From Nonomuraea sp. SYSU D8015 (lineage in GTDB: Bacteria > Actinomycetota > Actinomycetes > Streptosporangiales > Streptosporangiaceae): 64,000 nucleotides of DNA. Each line of letters begins with the position of its first letter. Position 1 is the stretch's first letter. The stretch spans positions 744,001-808,000 of the forward strand of contig NZ_VJYI01000003.1 in assembly GCF_008065375.1 (NCBI RefSeq), read 5' to 3'. The notes beneath the pieces were generated by a model. It was given only the letters and a program-made list of their open reading frames with translations. It searched no databases and was not told the DNA's origin. Positions 9,728-17,338 of this stretch are shown piece after piece. A program made the position numbers and the translations under genes.

Positions 9728-10584
9728 CCGTTGAGCCTTTCGACGACCTTGAGCAGGGCGGAGTGGTCGAGCGAGCCGTGGCCCTGCGCCCTGGCCGCGG
9801 CCACGAGCTGGGCGACCTGCCCGGTGAGCGGCAGGCTGACCCCGGCCGCTCGGGCGGCGGCGACGGCGATGCCCATGTCCTTGTGGTGCAGGTCGATACG
9901 GAAGCCCGGGGTGAACTCGCGCTTGACCATGGTGTGCCGCTTGAGCTCCAGGATCCGGGAGCCGGCCAGGCCGCCCGCGAGCACGTCGAGCCCGGCCGCC
10001 GGGTCCACGCCGGAGGCCTCCAGCAGCACGATGGCCTCCGACACCAGCCCGTAGATGCCGCCGACGACGAGCTGGTTGGCCGCCTTGACGGTCTGCCCGG
10101 CCCCGGCGGGGCCGACGTGGACCACGGTCGTGCCGAGCGCCGACAGGATCGGGCGGGCCGCCTCGACGTCCTCGGGCGCGCCGCCCACCATGATCGAGAG
10201 TGTGCCGTCCACGGCGCCGCGTTCGCCGCCGCTGACCGGGGCGTCCAGCGCCCGTACGCCGACGGCCGCCGCTTTCTCCGCCACCCAGCGGGAGGTCTCG
10301 GGCTTGATGGTGCTCATGTCGATGTAGAGGAGGTTGGGCCTGCCGTACTCGATGACCAGCGGCGCGACCTCCTCGACCTGCGGCGAGTCGGGCAGCATCG
10401 TGATCACCACGTCCGCCCCGGCGACCGCCTCCACCACGCTGGAGGCGCCCTTGCCGCCGAGGTCGGCGAGCTGGTCCACCCGCGCCGAGCTCACGTCATA
10501 TCCAGTCACGACATGTCCGGCCTTGAGGAGGTTGGCCGCCATCGGGCTACCCATGATCCCCAAGCCGACGAACCCGATCTTCAT
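9724..10584 (-). CDS. glxR: 2-hydroxy-3-oxopropionate (tartronate semialdehyde) reductase
   Basis: Reduces tartronate semialdehyde, the Gcl product, to D-glycerate with NAD(P)H. The protein is a 286-residue beta-hydroxyacid dehydrogenase. The N-terminal GFVGLGIMGSPMAANL is the dinucleotide site, DAPVSGGERGA is the substrate-binding signature, and KAANQLVVGG carries the catalytic Lys. The gene overlaps hyi upstream and gcl downstream by four bases each, so the three are translated as a unit. The family also contains 3-hydroxyisobutyrate dehydrogenases; the neighbours favour the glyoxylate role. Confidence 0.92.
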   Translation of the reverse strand: MKIGFVGLGIMGSPMAANLLKAGHVVTGYDVSSARVDQLADLGGKGASSVVEAVAGADVVITMLPDSPQVEEVAPLVIEYGRPNLLYIDMSTIKPETSRWVAEKAAAVGVRALDAPVSGGERGAVDGTLSIMVGGAPEDVEAARPILSALGTTVVHVGPAGAGQTVKAANQLVVGGIYGLVSEAIVLLEASGVDPAAGLDVLAGGLAGSRILELKRHTMVKREFTPGFRIDLHHKDMGIAVAAARAAGVSLPLTGQVAQLVAAARAQGHGSLDHSALLKVVERLNG

Positions 10585-11345
10585 GCCGACCTCCAGTCGA
10601 ACGCGCCCGGCCCCTCATGCCGGTATTCCAGGCCGACGTGGCCCCGGTAGCCCGCGGCCTCCAGCCGCGCGAAGATCTCGGGGTACGGCATGCGGCCGCT
10701 CCCCGGCCGTCCCCTGCCGGGGTCGTCGGCGATCTGCACGTGGCCGAAGCGCGGGCAGTGCCCGTCGATGAGCGCGAGCACGTCCTCGCCCATCCGGTGC
10801 AGGTGATAGAGGTCGGCCAGGAAGGCCACGTTCTCCCTGTCCACCTCGTCGATCATGGCGAACGCCGCCTCTGACGACGTGATCGGATATTTCGGGTTCT
10901 CGTGGGAGTTGAGCGCCTCCACCACCACGGTCGCGCCGATGCCGGCCGCGGCGTCGGCCGCCCTCCGCAGGTTGGCCACGGCCAGGTCGCGATCGGTGTC
11001 CGGGCCATTGCCGTACAGGGCGTTGAGCACCCCGCAGCCCAGCTCGCCCGCCAGGCGGACCGCGGGCTCGATGTTGGCCTGGAAGCGGGCCGAGCCGTCC
11101 GGCCTGGCCAGCAGGCCGCGCTCGCCGGCGGCCATGTCGCCGGCGTCGAAGTTCAGCCCGACGAGCCGCACCCCGGCCTCCTCGACGGCCTGCCGCAGCG
11201 CCGCGAGCTCCGCGCCGGTCGGGTCGGGGGTGTCGAACGGCCACCACAGCTCGACGGCGTCGAACCCGTTCTTGGCCGCCGCGGCCGGCCGCTCCAGCAG
11301 CGGCAGGTCCGTGAAGAGGATGGACAGATTGACGTCGAACCTCAC
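10581..11345 (-). CDS. hyi: Hydroxypyruvate isomerase
   Basis: Interconverts hydroxypyruvate and tartronate semialdehyde, linking glyoxylate condensation to glycerate. The 254-residue protein belongs to the xylose-isomerase-like TIM-barrel (AP endonuclease 2) family. Recognisable segments are GFDAVELWWPF near the N-terminus, VVVEALNS (metal-ligand Glu), FLADLYHLHRMGED, GHVQIADDPGR and the C-terminal HVGLEYRHEG. It overlaps sucD and glxR by four bases on either side. Call based on family sequence plus the gcl/glxR neighbourhood. Confidence 0.9.
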   Translation of the reverse strand: MRFDVNLSILFTDLPLLERPAAAAKNGFDAVELWWPFDTPDPTGAELAALRQAVEEAGVRLVGLNFDAGDMAAGERGLLARPDGSARFQANIEPAVRLAGELGCGVLNALYGNGPDTDRDLAVANLRRAADAAAGIGATVVVEALNSHENPKYPITSSEAAFAMIDEVDRENVAFLADLYHLHRMGEDVLALIDGHCPRFGHVQIADDPGRGRPGSGRMPYPEIFARLEAAGYRGHVGLEYRHEGPGAFDWRSA

Positions 11346-12211
11346 AACAACCCCCGCATCAACCGGGCGGTCTCCGACGGGGTCTTGCCGACCCGCACGC
11401 CGACCGCCTCCAGGGCCTCCTTCTTCGCCTGGGCGGTGCCGGACGAGCCCGACACGATCGCGCCCGCGTGCCCCATCGTCTTGCCCTCAGGGGCGGTGAA
11501 CCCGGCCACGTACGCCACGACCGGCTTGGTGACGTGCTCGGCGATGTAGGCGGCGGCCCGCTCCTCGGCGTCGCCGCCGATCTCGCCGATCATGACGATG
11601 GCGTCGGTGCCCGGGTCCTCCTGGAACGCCTTCAGGCAGTCGATGTGCGTGGTGCCGACCACCGGGTCGCCGCCGATGCCCACGCAGGTGGAGAAGCCGA
11701 GGTCGCGCAGCTCGTACATGAGCTGGTACGTCAGCGTGCCGGACTTCGAGACCAGGCCGATGCGCCCGGCGGAGGTGATGTCGGCGGGGATGATCCCGGC
11801 CGACGACTGCCCGGGGCTGATCAGGCCCGGGCAGTTGGGGCCGATGATCCTGGTACGTCCGTTCGCGAGGGCCCGGAAGCGCACCGCGTCGTGCACGGGC
11901 ACGCCCTCGGTGATCACCACGCACAGCGGCACGCCCGCCGCCACGGCCTCCTCCACGGCGCCGCCGGTGAACCGCGGCGGCACGAACACCACCGACACGT
12001 CCGCCCCGGTCTCGGCCACCGCCTCGGCCACGGAGCCGAACACCGGCACCGTGCGCTCGCCGAAGTCCACCGACCGCCCGCCCTTGCCCGGCGTCACACC
12101 GGCCACGACGTCGGTGCCGGCGGCCAGCATGCGGGCCGTGTGCCTGGTGCCCTCCGCGCCGGTCATGCCCTGCACGAGCACCCGGCTGTCCTTGGTCAGA
12201 AAGATCGCCAT
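11342..12211 (-). CDS. sucD: Succinyl-CoA ligase-type alpha subunit (CoA-binding)
   Basis: CoA-binding and phospho-His-bearing subunit of an ADP/GDP-forming acyl-CoA synthetase. It has the Rossmann CoA site at the N-terminus (VLVQGMTGAEG), the IIGPNCPGLISPG motif, GLVSKSGTLTYQ, and the active-site His in MGHAGAI. The chosen ATG 12211 follows the sucC stop by one base; a GTG at 12220 would overlap. Genes of this type normally make succinyl-CoA. Here the pair heads a glyoxylate operon, so it may be a second, specialised ligase (malate thiokinase MtkAB is built from the same subunits). No malyl-CoA lyase is seen, so the substrate is open. Confidence 0.85.
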   Translation of the reverse strand: MAIFLTKDSRVLVQGMTGAEGTRHTARMLAAGTDVVAGVTPGKGGRSVDFGERTVPVFGSVAEAVAETGADVSVVFVPPRFTGGAVEEAVAAGVPLCVVITEGVPVHDAVRFRALANGRTRIIGPNCPGLISPGQSSAGIIPADITSAGRIGLVSKSGTLTYQLMYELRDLGFSTCVGIGGDPVVGTTHIDCLKAFQEDPGTDAIVMIGEIGGDAEERAAAYIAEHVTKPVVAYVAGFTAPEGKTMGHAGAIVSGSSGTAQAKKEALEAVGVRVGKTPSETARLMRGLL

Positions 12212-12212
12212 C

Positions 12213-13343
12213 TCACGCACCTGCCGCGAGTCTGGCCGCCGTCTCGGCGGCGCCGTCCATGGTGGAGACCTGCCGGACCGCCGGGTGCCGCGCCTCGCTG
12301 AGGATGCGCCGGCCCACCTCGGCGTTGTTGCCGTCCAGCCGTACGACGATGGGCCGGCCGTGGCCGCGCTCGCCGAGAAGCTGGAGCGCGGTGACGATGC
12401 CGTTGGCCACCGCGTCGCAGGCCGTGATGCCGCCGAAGACGTTGACCAGAACCGACCGTACGTCGGGGTCGGCCAGGATGATCTCCAGCCCGTCGGCCAT
12501 GACCTGGGCGGACGCGCCGCCGCCGATGTCCAGGAAATTGGCGGGGGCCGCGCCCGCCCCCGCCACCACGTCCAGCGTGCTCATGACCAGGCCCGCGCCG
12601 TTGCCGATGATCCCGACGGTGCCGTCGAGCTTGACGTAGTTCAGCCCCTTGGCCCTGGCCCGGTCCTCCAGGCTGTCGGTACGTTCGGCGTACTCCCACG
12701 CGTGCCGGAAGTACGCGTTGTCGTCGAGGGTGACCTTGCCGTCGAGCGCCACGATCCGCTGGTCGGTCGTGCAGATCAGCGGGTTGACCTCGACCAGCAG
12801 CGCGTCCTCGGCGACCAGCACCTTCCACAGCCGCTCCAGCGCGTCGGCCGCCTGCTCGGGCAGGCCCGCCTTGGCCGCCAGCAGCCGCGCGGTGTCCGCG
12901 TCCACCCCGGTCACCGGGTCGATCGGCAGTTTCACGATGGCGTCGGGGTCGGTGGCCGCCAGCTCCTCGATCTCCATGCCGCCCTGTCCCGACACCATCG
13001 CCAGGAAGCCGCCCTCGGCGCGGTCCACCAGGAAGGCCGCGTAGTACTCCTCGAACGGCACGGTCGCGGCCTCGACCAGCACGCGGCGCGCGAGGTGTCC
13101 CTTGATGTCCATCCCGAGCACGCGGGCGGCCTCCTGCTCGGCCGAGACCGGCCCGGCCGCCGGTCGGATCCCGCCTGCTTTGCCCCGTCCGCCGGTCTTC
13201 ACCTGGGCTTTGATGACAACGGGCGCGTTCAGCTCGGCGGCGATCTCGCGGGCCTCGGCCGGGGTGGCCGCGACCTTGCCTGCCGGGACGGGGATCCCGT
13301 GACGCCCGAAGAGCTCCTTCGCCTGGTACTCGTACAGGTCCAT
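12213..13343 (-). CDS. sucC: Succinyl-CoA ligase-type beta subunit (ATP-grasp)
   Basis: ATP-grasp subunit partnering the adjacent alpha subunit. It starts MDLYEYQAKELF as SucC proteins do, contains the VIKAQVKTGGRGKAGG nucleotide-binding stretch, EVNPLICT, and ends with the VRLDGNNAEVGRRIL region typical of the ligase domain. The 376-residue length is normal. It is the first gene of the leftward operon; GAGG lies before ATG 13343. Two ATAC-N-GTAT palindromes occupy the space between it and the divergent transporter gene, so it is probably controlled by the nearby GntR regulator rather than being the TCA-cycle copy. Confidence 0.88.
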   Translation of the reverse strand: MDLYEYQAKELFGRHGIPVPAGKVAATPAEAREIAAELNAPVVIKAQVKTGGRGKAGGIRPAAGPVSAEQEAARVLGMDIKGHLARRVLVEAATVPFEEYYAAFLVDRAEGGFLAMVSGQGGMEIEELAATDPDAIVKLPIDPVTGVDADTARLLAAKAGLPEQAADALERLWKVLVAEDALLVEVNPLICTTDQRIVALDGKVTLDDNAYFRHAWEYAERTDSLEDRARAKGLNYVKLDGTVGIIGNGAGLVMSTLDVVAGAGAAPANFLDIGGGASAQVMADGLEIILADPDVRSVLVNVFGGITACDAVANGIVTALQLLGERGHGRPIVVRLDGNNAEVGRRILSEARHPAVRQVSTMDGAAETAARLAAGA

Positions 13344-13359
13344 TCGAGCCTCCTTTGTC

Positions 13360-13375
13360 TACGGTATACCGTATG
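13360..13375. promoter_or_regulatory. GntR-type operator A (sucC/transporter intergenic)
   Basis: TACGGTATACCGTA at 13360-13373 is a perfect 14-bp palindrome and contains ATACCGTAT (13367-13375), the same ATAC-N-GTAT core found before the other C2-metabolism units. It lies 17 bases upstream of the sucC start. Confidence 0.75.
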
Positions 13376-13422
13376 GAGTATCCTCCGTCTAGGTCTCGAC
13401 AGTGCCTCGTATTCTGGATATT

Positions 13423-13435
13423 CCATACAGTATGG
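13423..13435. promoter_or_regulatory. GntR-type operator B, overlapping the transporter start
   Basis: CCATAC-A-GTATGG is a perfect odd palindrome. Its right half includes the ATG of the transporter gene at 13432, and no ribosome site precedes it. This suggests either a leaderless transcript blocked directly by the regulator or a later start. Confidence 0.7.
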
Positions 13436-14742
13436 AGAATGCAATTAGGGACTGGCGTGGGCGCTCCTACCTCCCTGGACCCGTCCCCGCCGACCGCACC
13501 CGCATGTTCTGGCTGGCCTGGGCCGCCATGGCGGCGATCAGCCCGCTCCAGTACGGCTACGCCGCGCTCCTCGCCCGCGAGTCCACCGGGCTGACCCTCT
13601 TGGCGGTGTGGATCGCCGGCCAGGCCGCGGGCGCGCTGCCCGCTCTTCACCTCGTGCGGCGTGGCCGCCTGAGCGTGCGCACCGCGCTGTCCGCCGGGGC
13701 GGCGCTCAGCGGGGCCGGGCTGTTCACGGCCGCACTGACCGGCCCGGGGATGTTCACGGCCGCACCGACCGGCCCAGGGATCTTCACGGCCGCGCTGACC
13801 GGCCCAGGGCCCGTGGGCGGCGGCCTGGTGGCCTTCGTCGGCTACGCGCTGCTCGGCGGGCTGGGCGCGGGGCTGGTCTACGGAGTGTGCGGCGAGGTCG
13901 TCTCCTCCTGGTTCCCGGATCGGCCGGCGGCCCGGGTGGGCCTGATCACCGGCGCCTTCGGCTACGGGGCCGTCCCGCTGCTGGTGTGGGCGGGGATCGC
14001 CCCGGGTGCGACCCCGGCCGCCTTCCTGGTCGCCGCCGTCGTCGCGGTGACCGCCATCGGGGCCGCGGCCCGCCGCCTGCGGCTCGCCCCGGCGCTGTGG
14101 TGGCCCGACGACGTGGACCCGCGCTCGCACGCCCTGGACGCGGCGCGCCTCCGCGTCACCCCCGACGCCGCCAAGCAGTTCGGGCTGCCCCAGGCGTTGC
14201 GCACGCGGACGCTGCCGGCGCTTGCCCTGATCCTGACGTGCGCGGGCGCGGTGTCGGTGTTCGACGTGATCGTGGTGGGGGCCTCGGGGTCGTGGGCCGC
14301 GGTCGCCGTGCTGGTGGCGTTGAACGGGGCGAGCCGGTCGGTGGCCATGCGCGCCTCCGAGCTGTTCGGCCGCCGGAGGGTCCTCGCCGTGGTCCTGGGC
14401 GCGCTCGCACTGGGCCAGTTCCTGCTGGCGGCGAGCGGCATGGCCGGTGGCGGGACGCTGCTGTGGCTGGGCGTCGTCGCCGCGGGTCTGGGCGGCGGGG
14501 CCTTCTACCCGCTCCTCGCCAGCCTCGTCCGCGAGTTCTTCGGGGTCGAGCGGGCCGGCGAGATCCACGCCGTCGTCTACAGCGCCAAGGCCCTCGCCGG
14601 CGTCGTCGCCGTCGTCCTGGCGCTGATCGCCCTCACCGCCCCCACGGCCGCCCTCCTGGCCGCCGCCGCACTGGCCGCCGTCCCGGCCCTGGCCTCGCCC
14701 CGCCTGCGCATCCCGGGCCTGCCCGTGACCATTCCCTTGTGA
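13432..14742 (+). CDS. OxlT-like MFS oxalate/formate antiporter-type transporter
   Basis: Predicted to carry oxalate (or a related dicarboxylate/formate) across the cytoplasmic membrane. The 436-residue protein has about 12 hydrophobic segments. The first helix reads AAISPLQYGYA, resembling the OxlT family, and GLVYGVCGEVVSSWFPDR is the family loop after helix 4. Near the C-terminus YSAKALAG carries Lys386, placed like the oxalate-binding Lys355 of OxlT. The loop after helix 3 contains three copies of a 10-residue repeat. It is divergent from the glyoxylate operon and shares its operators. OxlT-type is well supported; oxalate itself is inferred from frc and the context. Confidence 0.8.
   Translation: MENAIRDWRGRSYLPGPVPADRTRMFWLAWAAMAAISPLQYGYAALLARESTGLTLLAVWIAGQAAGALPALHLVRRGRLSVRTALSAGAALSGAGLFTAALTGPGMFTAAPTGPGIFTAALTGPGPVGGGLVAFVGYALLGGLGAGLVYGVCGEVVSSWFPDRPAARVGLITGAFGYGAVPLLVWAGIAPGATPAAFLVAAVVAVTAIGAAARRLRLAPALWWPDDVDPRSHALDAARLRVTPDAAKQFGLPQALRTRTLPALALILTCAGAVSVFDVIVVGASGSWAAVAVLVALNGASRSVAMRASELFGRRRVLAVVLGALALGQFLLAASGMAGGGTLLWLGVVAAGLGGGAFYPLLASLVREFFGVERAGEIHAVVYSAKALAGVVAVVLALIALTAPTAALLAAAALAAVPALASPRLRIPGLPVTIPL
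13721..13810 (+). repeat. Three tandem 30-bp repeats inside the transporter gene
   Basis: Three consecutive 30-base copies differing at a few positions encode FTAALTGPGM, FTAAPTGPGI and FTAALTGPGP. They fall in a loop between membrane helices and keep frame, so copy number could vary without breaking the gene. Confidence 0.9.
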
Positions 14743-14772
14743 CGAGGTTCACGAGCCGGGTCAATCAAGCAA

Positions 14773-14787
14773 ACGGTATGCTGTAGG
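14773..14787. promoter_or_regulatory. Weak GntR-type operator F upstream of the regulator gene
   Basis: ACGGTATGCTGTAGG matches the left half of operator A (ACGGTAT) and has an ATAC-N-GTAT-like core with two mismatches (ATGCTGTAG, 14778-14786). It lies about 40 bases before the gntR start, consistent with autoregulation. Confidence 0.45.
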
Positions 14788-14823
14788 CAGTCGACGAAAA
14801 ACACTAACGCAGCCCCTGGAGTC

Positions 14824-15564
14824 GTGACCATGTTGCTGTCGGATCAGGCCGGTCAGGCGGCGGCCACCAAGATTCCCCGCCCCGCCACGCTCCGGGAGAG
14901 CGTCATCGAGGCCATCCAGGAACTCATCGTCTCCGGCCAGCTCAAGCCCGGCCAGCACCTGGTCGAGAGCGAGCTGGCCGATCTCCTCGGCGTCTCCAGG
15001 CAGCCGGTGCGCGAGGCTCTGCAGCAGCTCAGCGGTGAGGGCTGGGTCGACCTGCACCCCGGCCAGGGCGCGTTCGTGCACGTACCCACGGTAGAGGAGG
15101 CCGACCAGCTGCTCGCCGTGCGCGCGCTGCTGGAGACCGAGTCCGCGCGGCTGGCCGCCAAGCACGCGGGCGAGGACGGCGTGAAGCGGCTGCGCGCGCT
15201 GTGCGCGCGCGGCATCGCGGCGGTCGAGTCCGACGACGTCGAGGCCGCCGTGGCGACCAACTCCGAGCTGCACGCCCTGGTGACGGCCCTGTCCGGCAAC
15301 AAGGTGCTGGCCGAGCTGGCCAGCCAGGTGGCCAGGCGGGTGCGGTGGTACCACACGCCGGTGGCCCGCCAGCGCGGCATGGCCTCGTGGGACGAGCACA
15401 AAGCGCTCATCGACGCCATCGACGCGGGCGACGAGGACCGCGCCGCGAAGATCATGCGCGAGCACACCGAGCACACCCGCGCCTCCTACATGGAGCAGCG
15501 CGAGAACGAGCCCGCCGAGCCCGCGCCGAAGCCGGTGCGCCGGCGCCGCCGCACGGCGGGATGA
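14824..15564 (+). CDS. GntR-family regulator, FCD (FadR/VanR) subclass
   Basis: DNA-binding regulator of the C2 region, by inference. The N-terminus has a winged helix with the GntR signature (LRESVIEAIQELIVSG, then GQHLVESELADLLGVSR and QPVREALQQL). The C-terminal half is an all-helical FCD ligand domain with metal-site residues such as the N and H in ATNSELHALV and the DEHKALIDAI segment. The 246-residue length is normal, with a basic tail (PVRRRRRTAG). The start is GTG 14824 or ATG 14830. Its gene is surrounded by ATAC-N-GTAT palindromes in front of the oxalate and glyoxylate units, so it is the natural candidate to bind them, with an organic acid such as glyoxylate or oxalate as effector. 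Confidence 0.88.
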   Translation: MTMLLSDQAGQAAATKIPRPATLRESVIEAIQELIVSGQLKPGQHLVESELADLLGVSRQPVREALQQLSGEGWVDLHPGQGAFVHVPTVEEADQLLAVRALLETESARLAAKHAGEDGVKRLRALCARGIAAVESDDVEAAVATNSELHALVTALSGNKVLAELASQVARRVRWYHTPVARQRGMASWDEHKALIDAIDAGDEDRAAKIMREHTEHTRASYMEQRENEPAEPAPKPVRRRRRTAG

Positions 15565-15647
15565 CGGCGGATTGACCTGACGTTCACAGTGGACGACATG
15601 CTCCGAAACACCTCGGGTAGAGGATGGAGCCTGACGATGGGAGGTGC

Positions 15648-15830
15648 ATGACCATGAAGGCGTTCATTCGCTTTCTCTTGGGTGATCCCGCGGGCCAGTC
15701 GGCGGACGGCCGGGCGATCGGCGCCGGCCTGAGCGCGGCGCTCAAGAAGCACTACTCGGCCGACGACGCCGAGCGCTACCTGCGGCTGTGGGCCGCGGAG
15801 CACGACGTGAAGAAGACCCCGAAGCACTGA
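15648..15830 (+). CDS. Small hypothetical protein (60 aa)
   Basis: A short charged protein beginning MTMKAFIRFLLGDPAG and ending KKTPKH. GGAGG lies five bases before ATG 15648, and codon third positions are GC-rich, so it is probably translated. No membrane segment, zinc motif or known domain is visible; the middle (SAALKKHYSADDAERYLRLW) looks helical. It is monocistronic and convergent with the TerC gene. Function unknown. Confidence 0.6.
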   Translation: MTMKAFIRFLLGDPAGQSADGRAIGAGLSAALKKHYSADDAERYLRLWAAEHDVKKTPKH

Positions 15831-15841
15831 GGCACCACTGA

Positions 15842-15874
15842 GCCGCGGCAGAGGAGTTCACCCCCCACCGCGGC
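15842..15874. terminator. Possible bidirectional terminator between convergent genes
   Basis: GCCGCGG (15842-15848) can pair with CCGCGGC (15868-15874) across a 19-base loop. It lies exactly between the stops of the small gene and the TerC gene. The stem is short, so this is tentative. Confidence 0.3.
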
Positions 15875-15878
15875 GTGG

Positions 15879-16850
15879 TCAGCGATCCGCCGGCTCTGGC
15901 TCCTTCGCCTTCTTGGCCTCCCGAGCCGACTTCATCAGGCTCAGCACCGTGGTGACGGCCAGGGTGCCGACGATGACACCGAGAGACACCAGGATCGGGA
16001 TCTCCGGCGCCCACGACACGCCGTCGTGGTGCAGGGCCTCCAGGATGAGCTTCACCCCGATGAAGGCGAGCACCACCGACAGCCCCTTGCTCAGATAGAC
16101 GAGCCGGTCCAACAGCCCGCCGATGAGGAAGAAGAGCTGCCGCAGCCCCATGAGGGCGAAGGCGTTGGCGGTGAACACCAGGTAGGGCTCCTTGGTGAGG
16201 CCGAAGATGGCCGGGATGGAGTCGAGCGCGAACAACAGGTCGGTGGTTCCGATGGCGACCATCACGATCAGCATCGGGGTCACCATCCTGCGGCCGAGGT
16301 GCACGGTGAGGCGGGCGCCGTGGTAGGTGTCCGTGGTGGGGAGCACCCGGCGCACGGTACGCAGGGCGATGTTCTCGGAGAACTCCGCCTCCTCGTCCTC
16401 GTGCCCGATCAGCTTCCACGCGGTGTAGACGAGGAAGGCGCCGAACACGTAGAACAGCCAGTCGAACCTGGCGACCGCCTCCGCTCCCGCCGCGATGAAC
16501 GCGCCCCGCATGACCAGCGCCAGGACGATGCCGATGAGCAGCACCTTCTGGCGATACTCCCGGGGCACGCGGAACCTGCTCATGATCAGCAGGAAGACGA
16601 AGAGGTTGTCGACGCTGAGCGAGTACTCGGTGATCCAGCCGGCGAAGAACTCCCCGCCGTGCGACGGGCCCGAGGCCACCAGCAGGCCGATCCCGAAGGC
16701 CACGGCCAGGCCGACGTAGAAGGAAACCCAGCCCACGCACTCCTTGAAGGACGGCTCACGCGGGTTGCGCGCCACCATCCAGAAGTCGAACGCGAGGATG
16801 AGACCGAAGCCGCCTATCGTCGCCAGCCAGACCCAGACGGGCAGGTTCAA
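15879..16850 (-). CDS. TerC-family integral membrane protein
   Basis: A 323-residue polytopic membrane protein of the TerC/Alx family, whose members export manganese or take part in tellurite resistance and metalation of exported proteins. Family marks: the acidic AFDFWMVARN start, ITEYSLSVDNLFVF (conserved acidic residues in a membrane helix), and FALDSIPAIFGLTKEPYLVF in the second half, the classic repeated motif. The C-terminus is lysine-rich. It overlaps the preceding small membrane protein gene by four bases and lies third in an operon with an Nramp-like transporter. A metal-homeostasis role is therefore likely. Confidence 0.9.
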   Translation of the reverse strand: MNLPVWVWLATIGGFGLILAFDFWMVARNPREPSFKECVGWVSFYVGLAVAFGIGLLVASGPSHGGEFFAGWITEYSLSVDNLFVFLLIMSRFRVPREYRQKVLLIGIVLALVMRGAFIAAGAEAVARFDWLFYVFGAFLVYTAWKLIGHEDEEAEFSENIALRTVRRVLPTTDTYHGARLTVHLGRRMVTPMLIVMVAIGTTDLLFALDSIPAIFGLTKEPYLVFTANAFALMGLRQLFFLIGGLLDRLVYLSKGLSVVLAFIGVKLILEALHHDGVSWAPEIPILVSLGVIVGTLAVTTVLSLMKSAREAKKAKEPEPADR

Positions 16851-17338
16851 CGCCGTGCTCCCTTCCTCGCGCGCAGTGCCTCGGCGTACCGGACGTACGA
16901 GCCGAGCAGCGCCTTGGCACGCGGGTTGGCGCCCGCGCGGCGCAGCAGCCAGTACGGCATGAGGCGTTCGTGCATCCAGACGAAGCCGATGGCGAACCCG
17001 AGGGCCACCATGGCCTGGTAGGCCACGAAGGGGAGCAAACCGTCGGCCATGCCGCCGACCCCGGCCACGCTCTCCTGGAGCAGCCGGGACAGGGGGAAGG
17101 CCGCCATCCAGTACAGTCCCGCGGGCCCGAAGGTCCCCGGCCGGAGCACGCCGTGTCCGAGCAGCACGCCGTACAACCCGCCGAACAGGGCGAGCGGTGC
17201 GGCGAGCGCCAGCGCGGACACGGCGGCCACACCGGTGGGCGCCCCCGCGAACAGGGTCAGCCCACCGGCCATGGCACCGGCGACGGCTCCGATGGACGCC
17301 CCGGGCAGGGCGAGCTCGATGCTGTGCCGTCCCTCCAT
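16847..17338 (-). CDS. Small membrane protein of a metal-transport operon
   Basis: A 163-residue protein with several hydrophobic segments (GAVAGAMAGGLTLFAG, SALALAAPLALFGGLYGVLL, QAMVALGFAIGFVWM) and a basic C-terminal tail. I do not recognise the family. The start codon at 17338 overlaps the stop of the Nramp-like gene (TGATG), and its own stop overlaps the TerC gene start, so the three are translationally coupled. It may be an accessory subunit of either transporter; that is inference from gene order alone. Confidence 0.65.
   Translation of the reverse strand: MEGRHSIELALPGASIGAVAGAMAGGLTLFAGAPTGVAAVSALALAAPLALFGGLYGVLLGHGVLRPGTFGPAGLYWMAAFPLSRLLQESVAGVGGMADGLLPFVAYQAMVALGFAIGFVWMHERLMPYWLLRRAGANPRAKALLGSYVRYAEALRARKGARR

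Noticed and set aside
12213..13343. sucCD as the ordinary TCA-cycle succinyl-CoA synthetase
   Set aside because: Gene order and the operators argue for a specialised role; kept as a family call only because the substrate cannot be read from sequence.
12196..14568. A 790-codon minus-strand frame across the transporter gene and sucC
   Set aside because: It runs antisense to the transporter and out of frame through sucC; the translation is low-complexity and lacks any motif.
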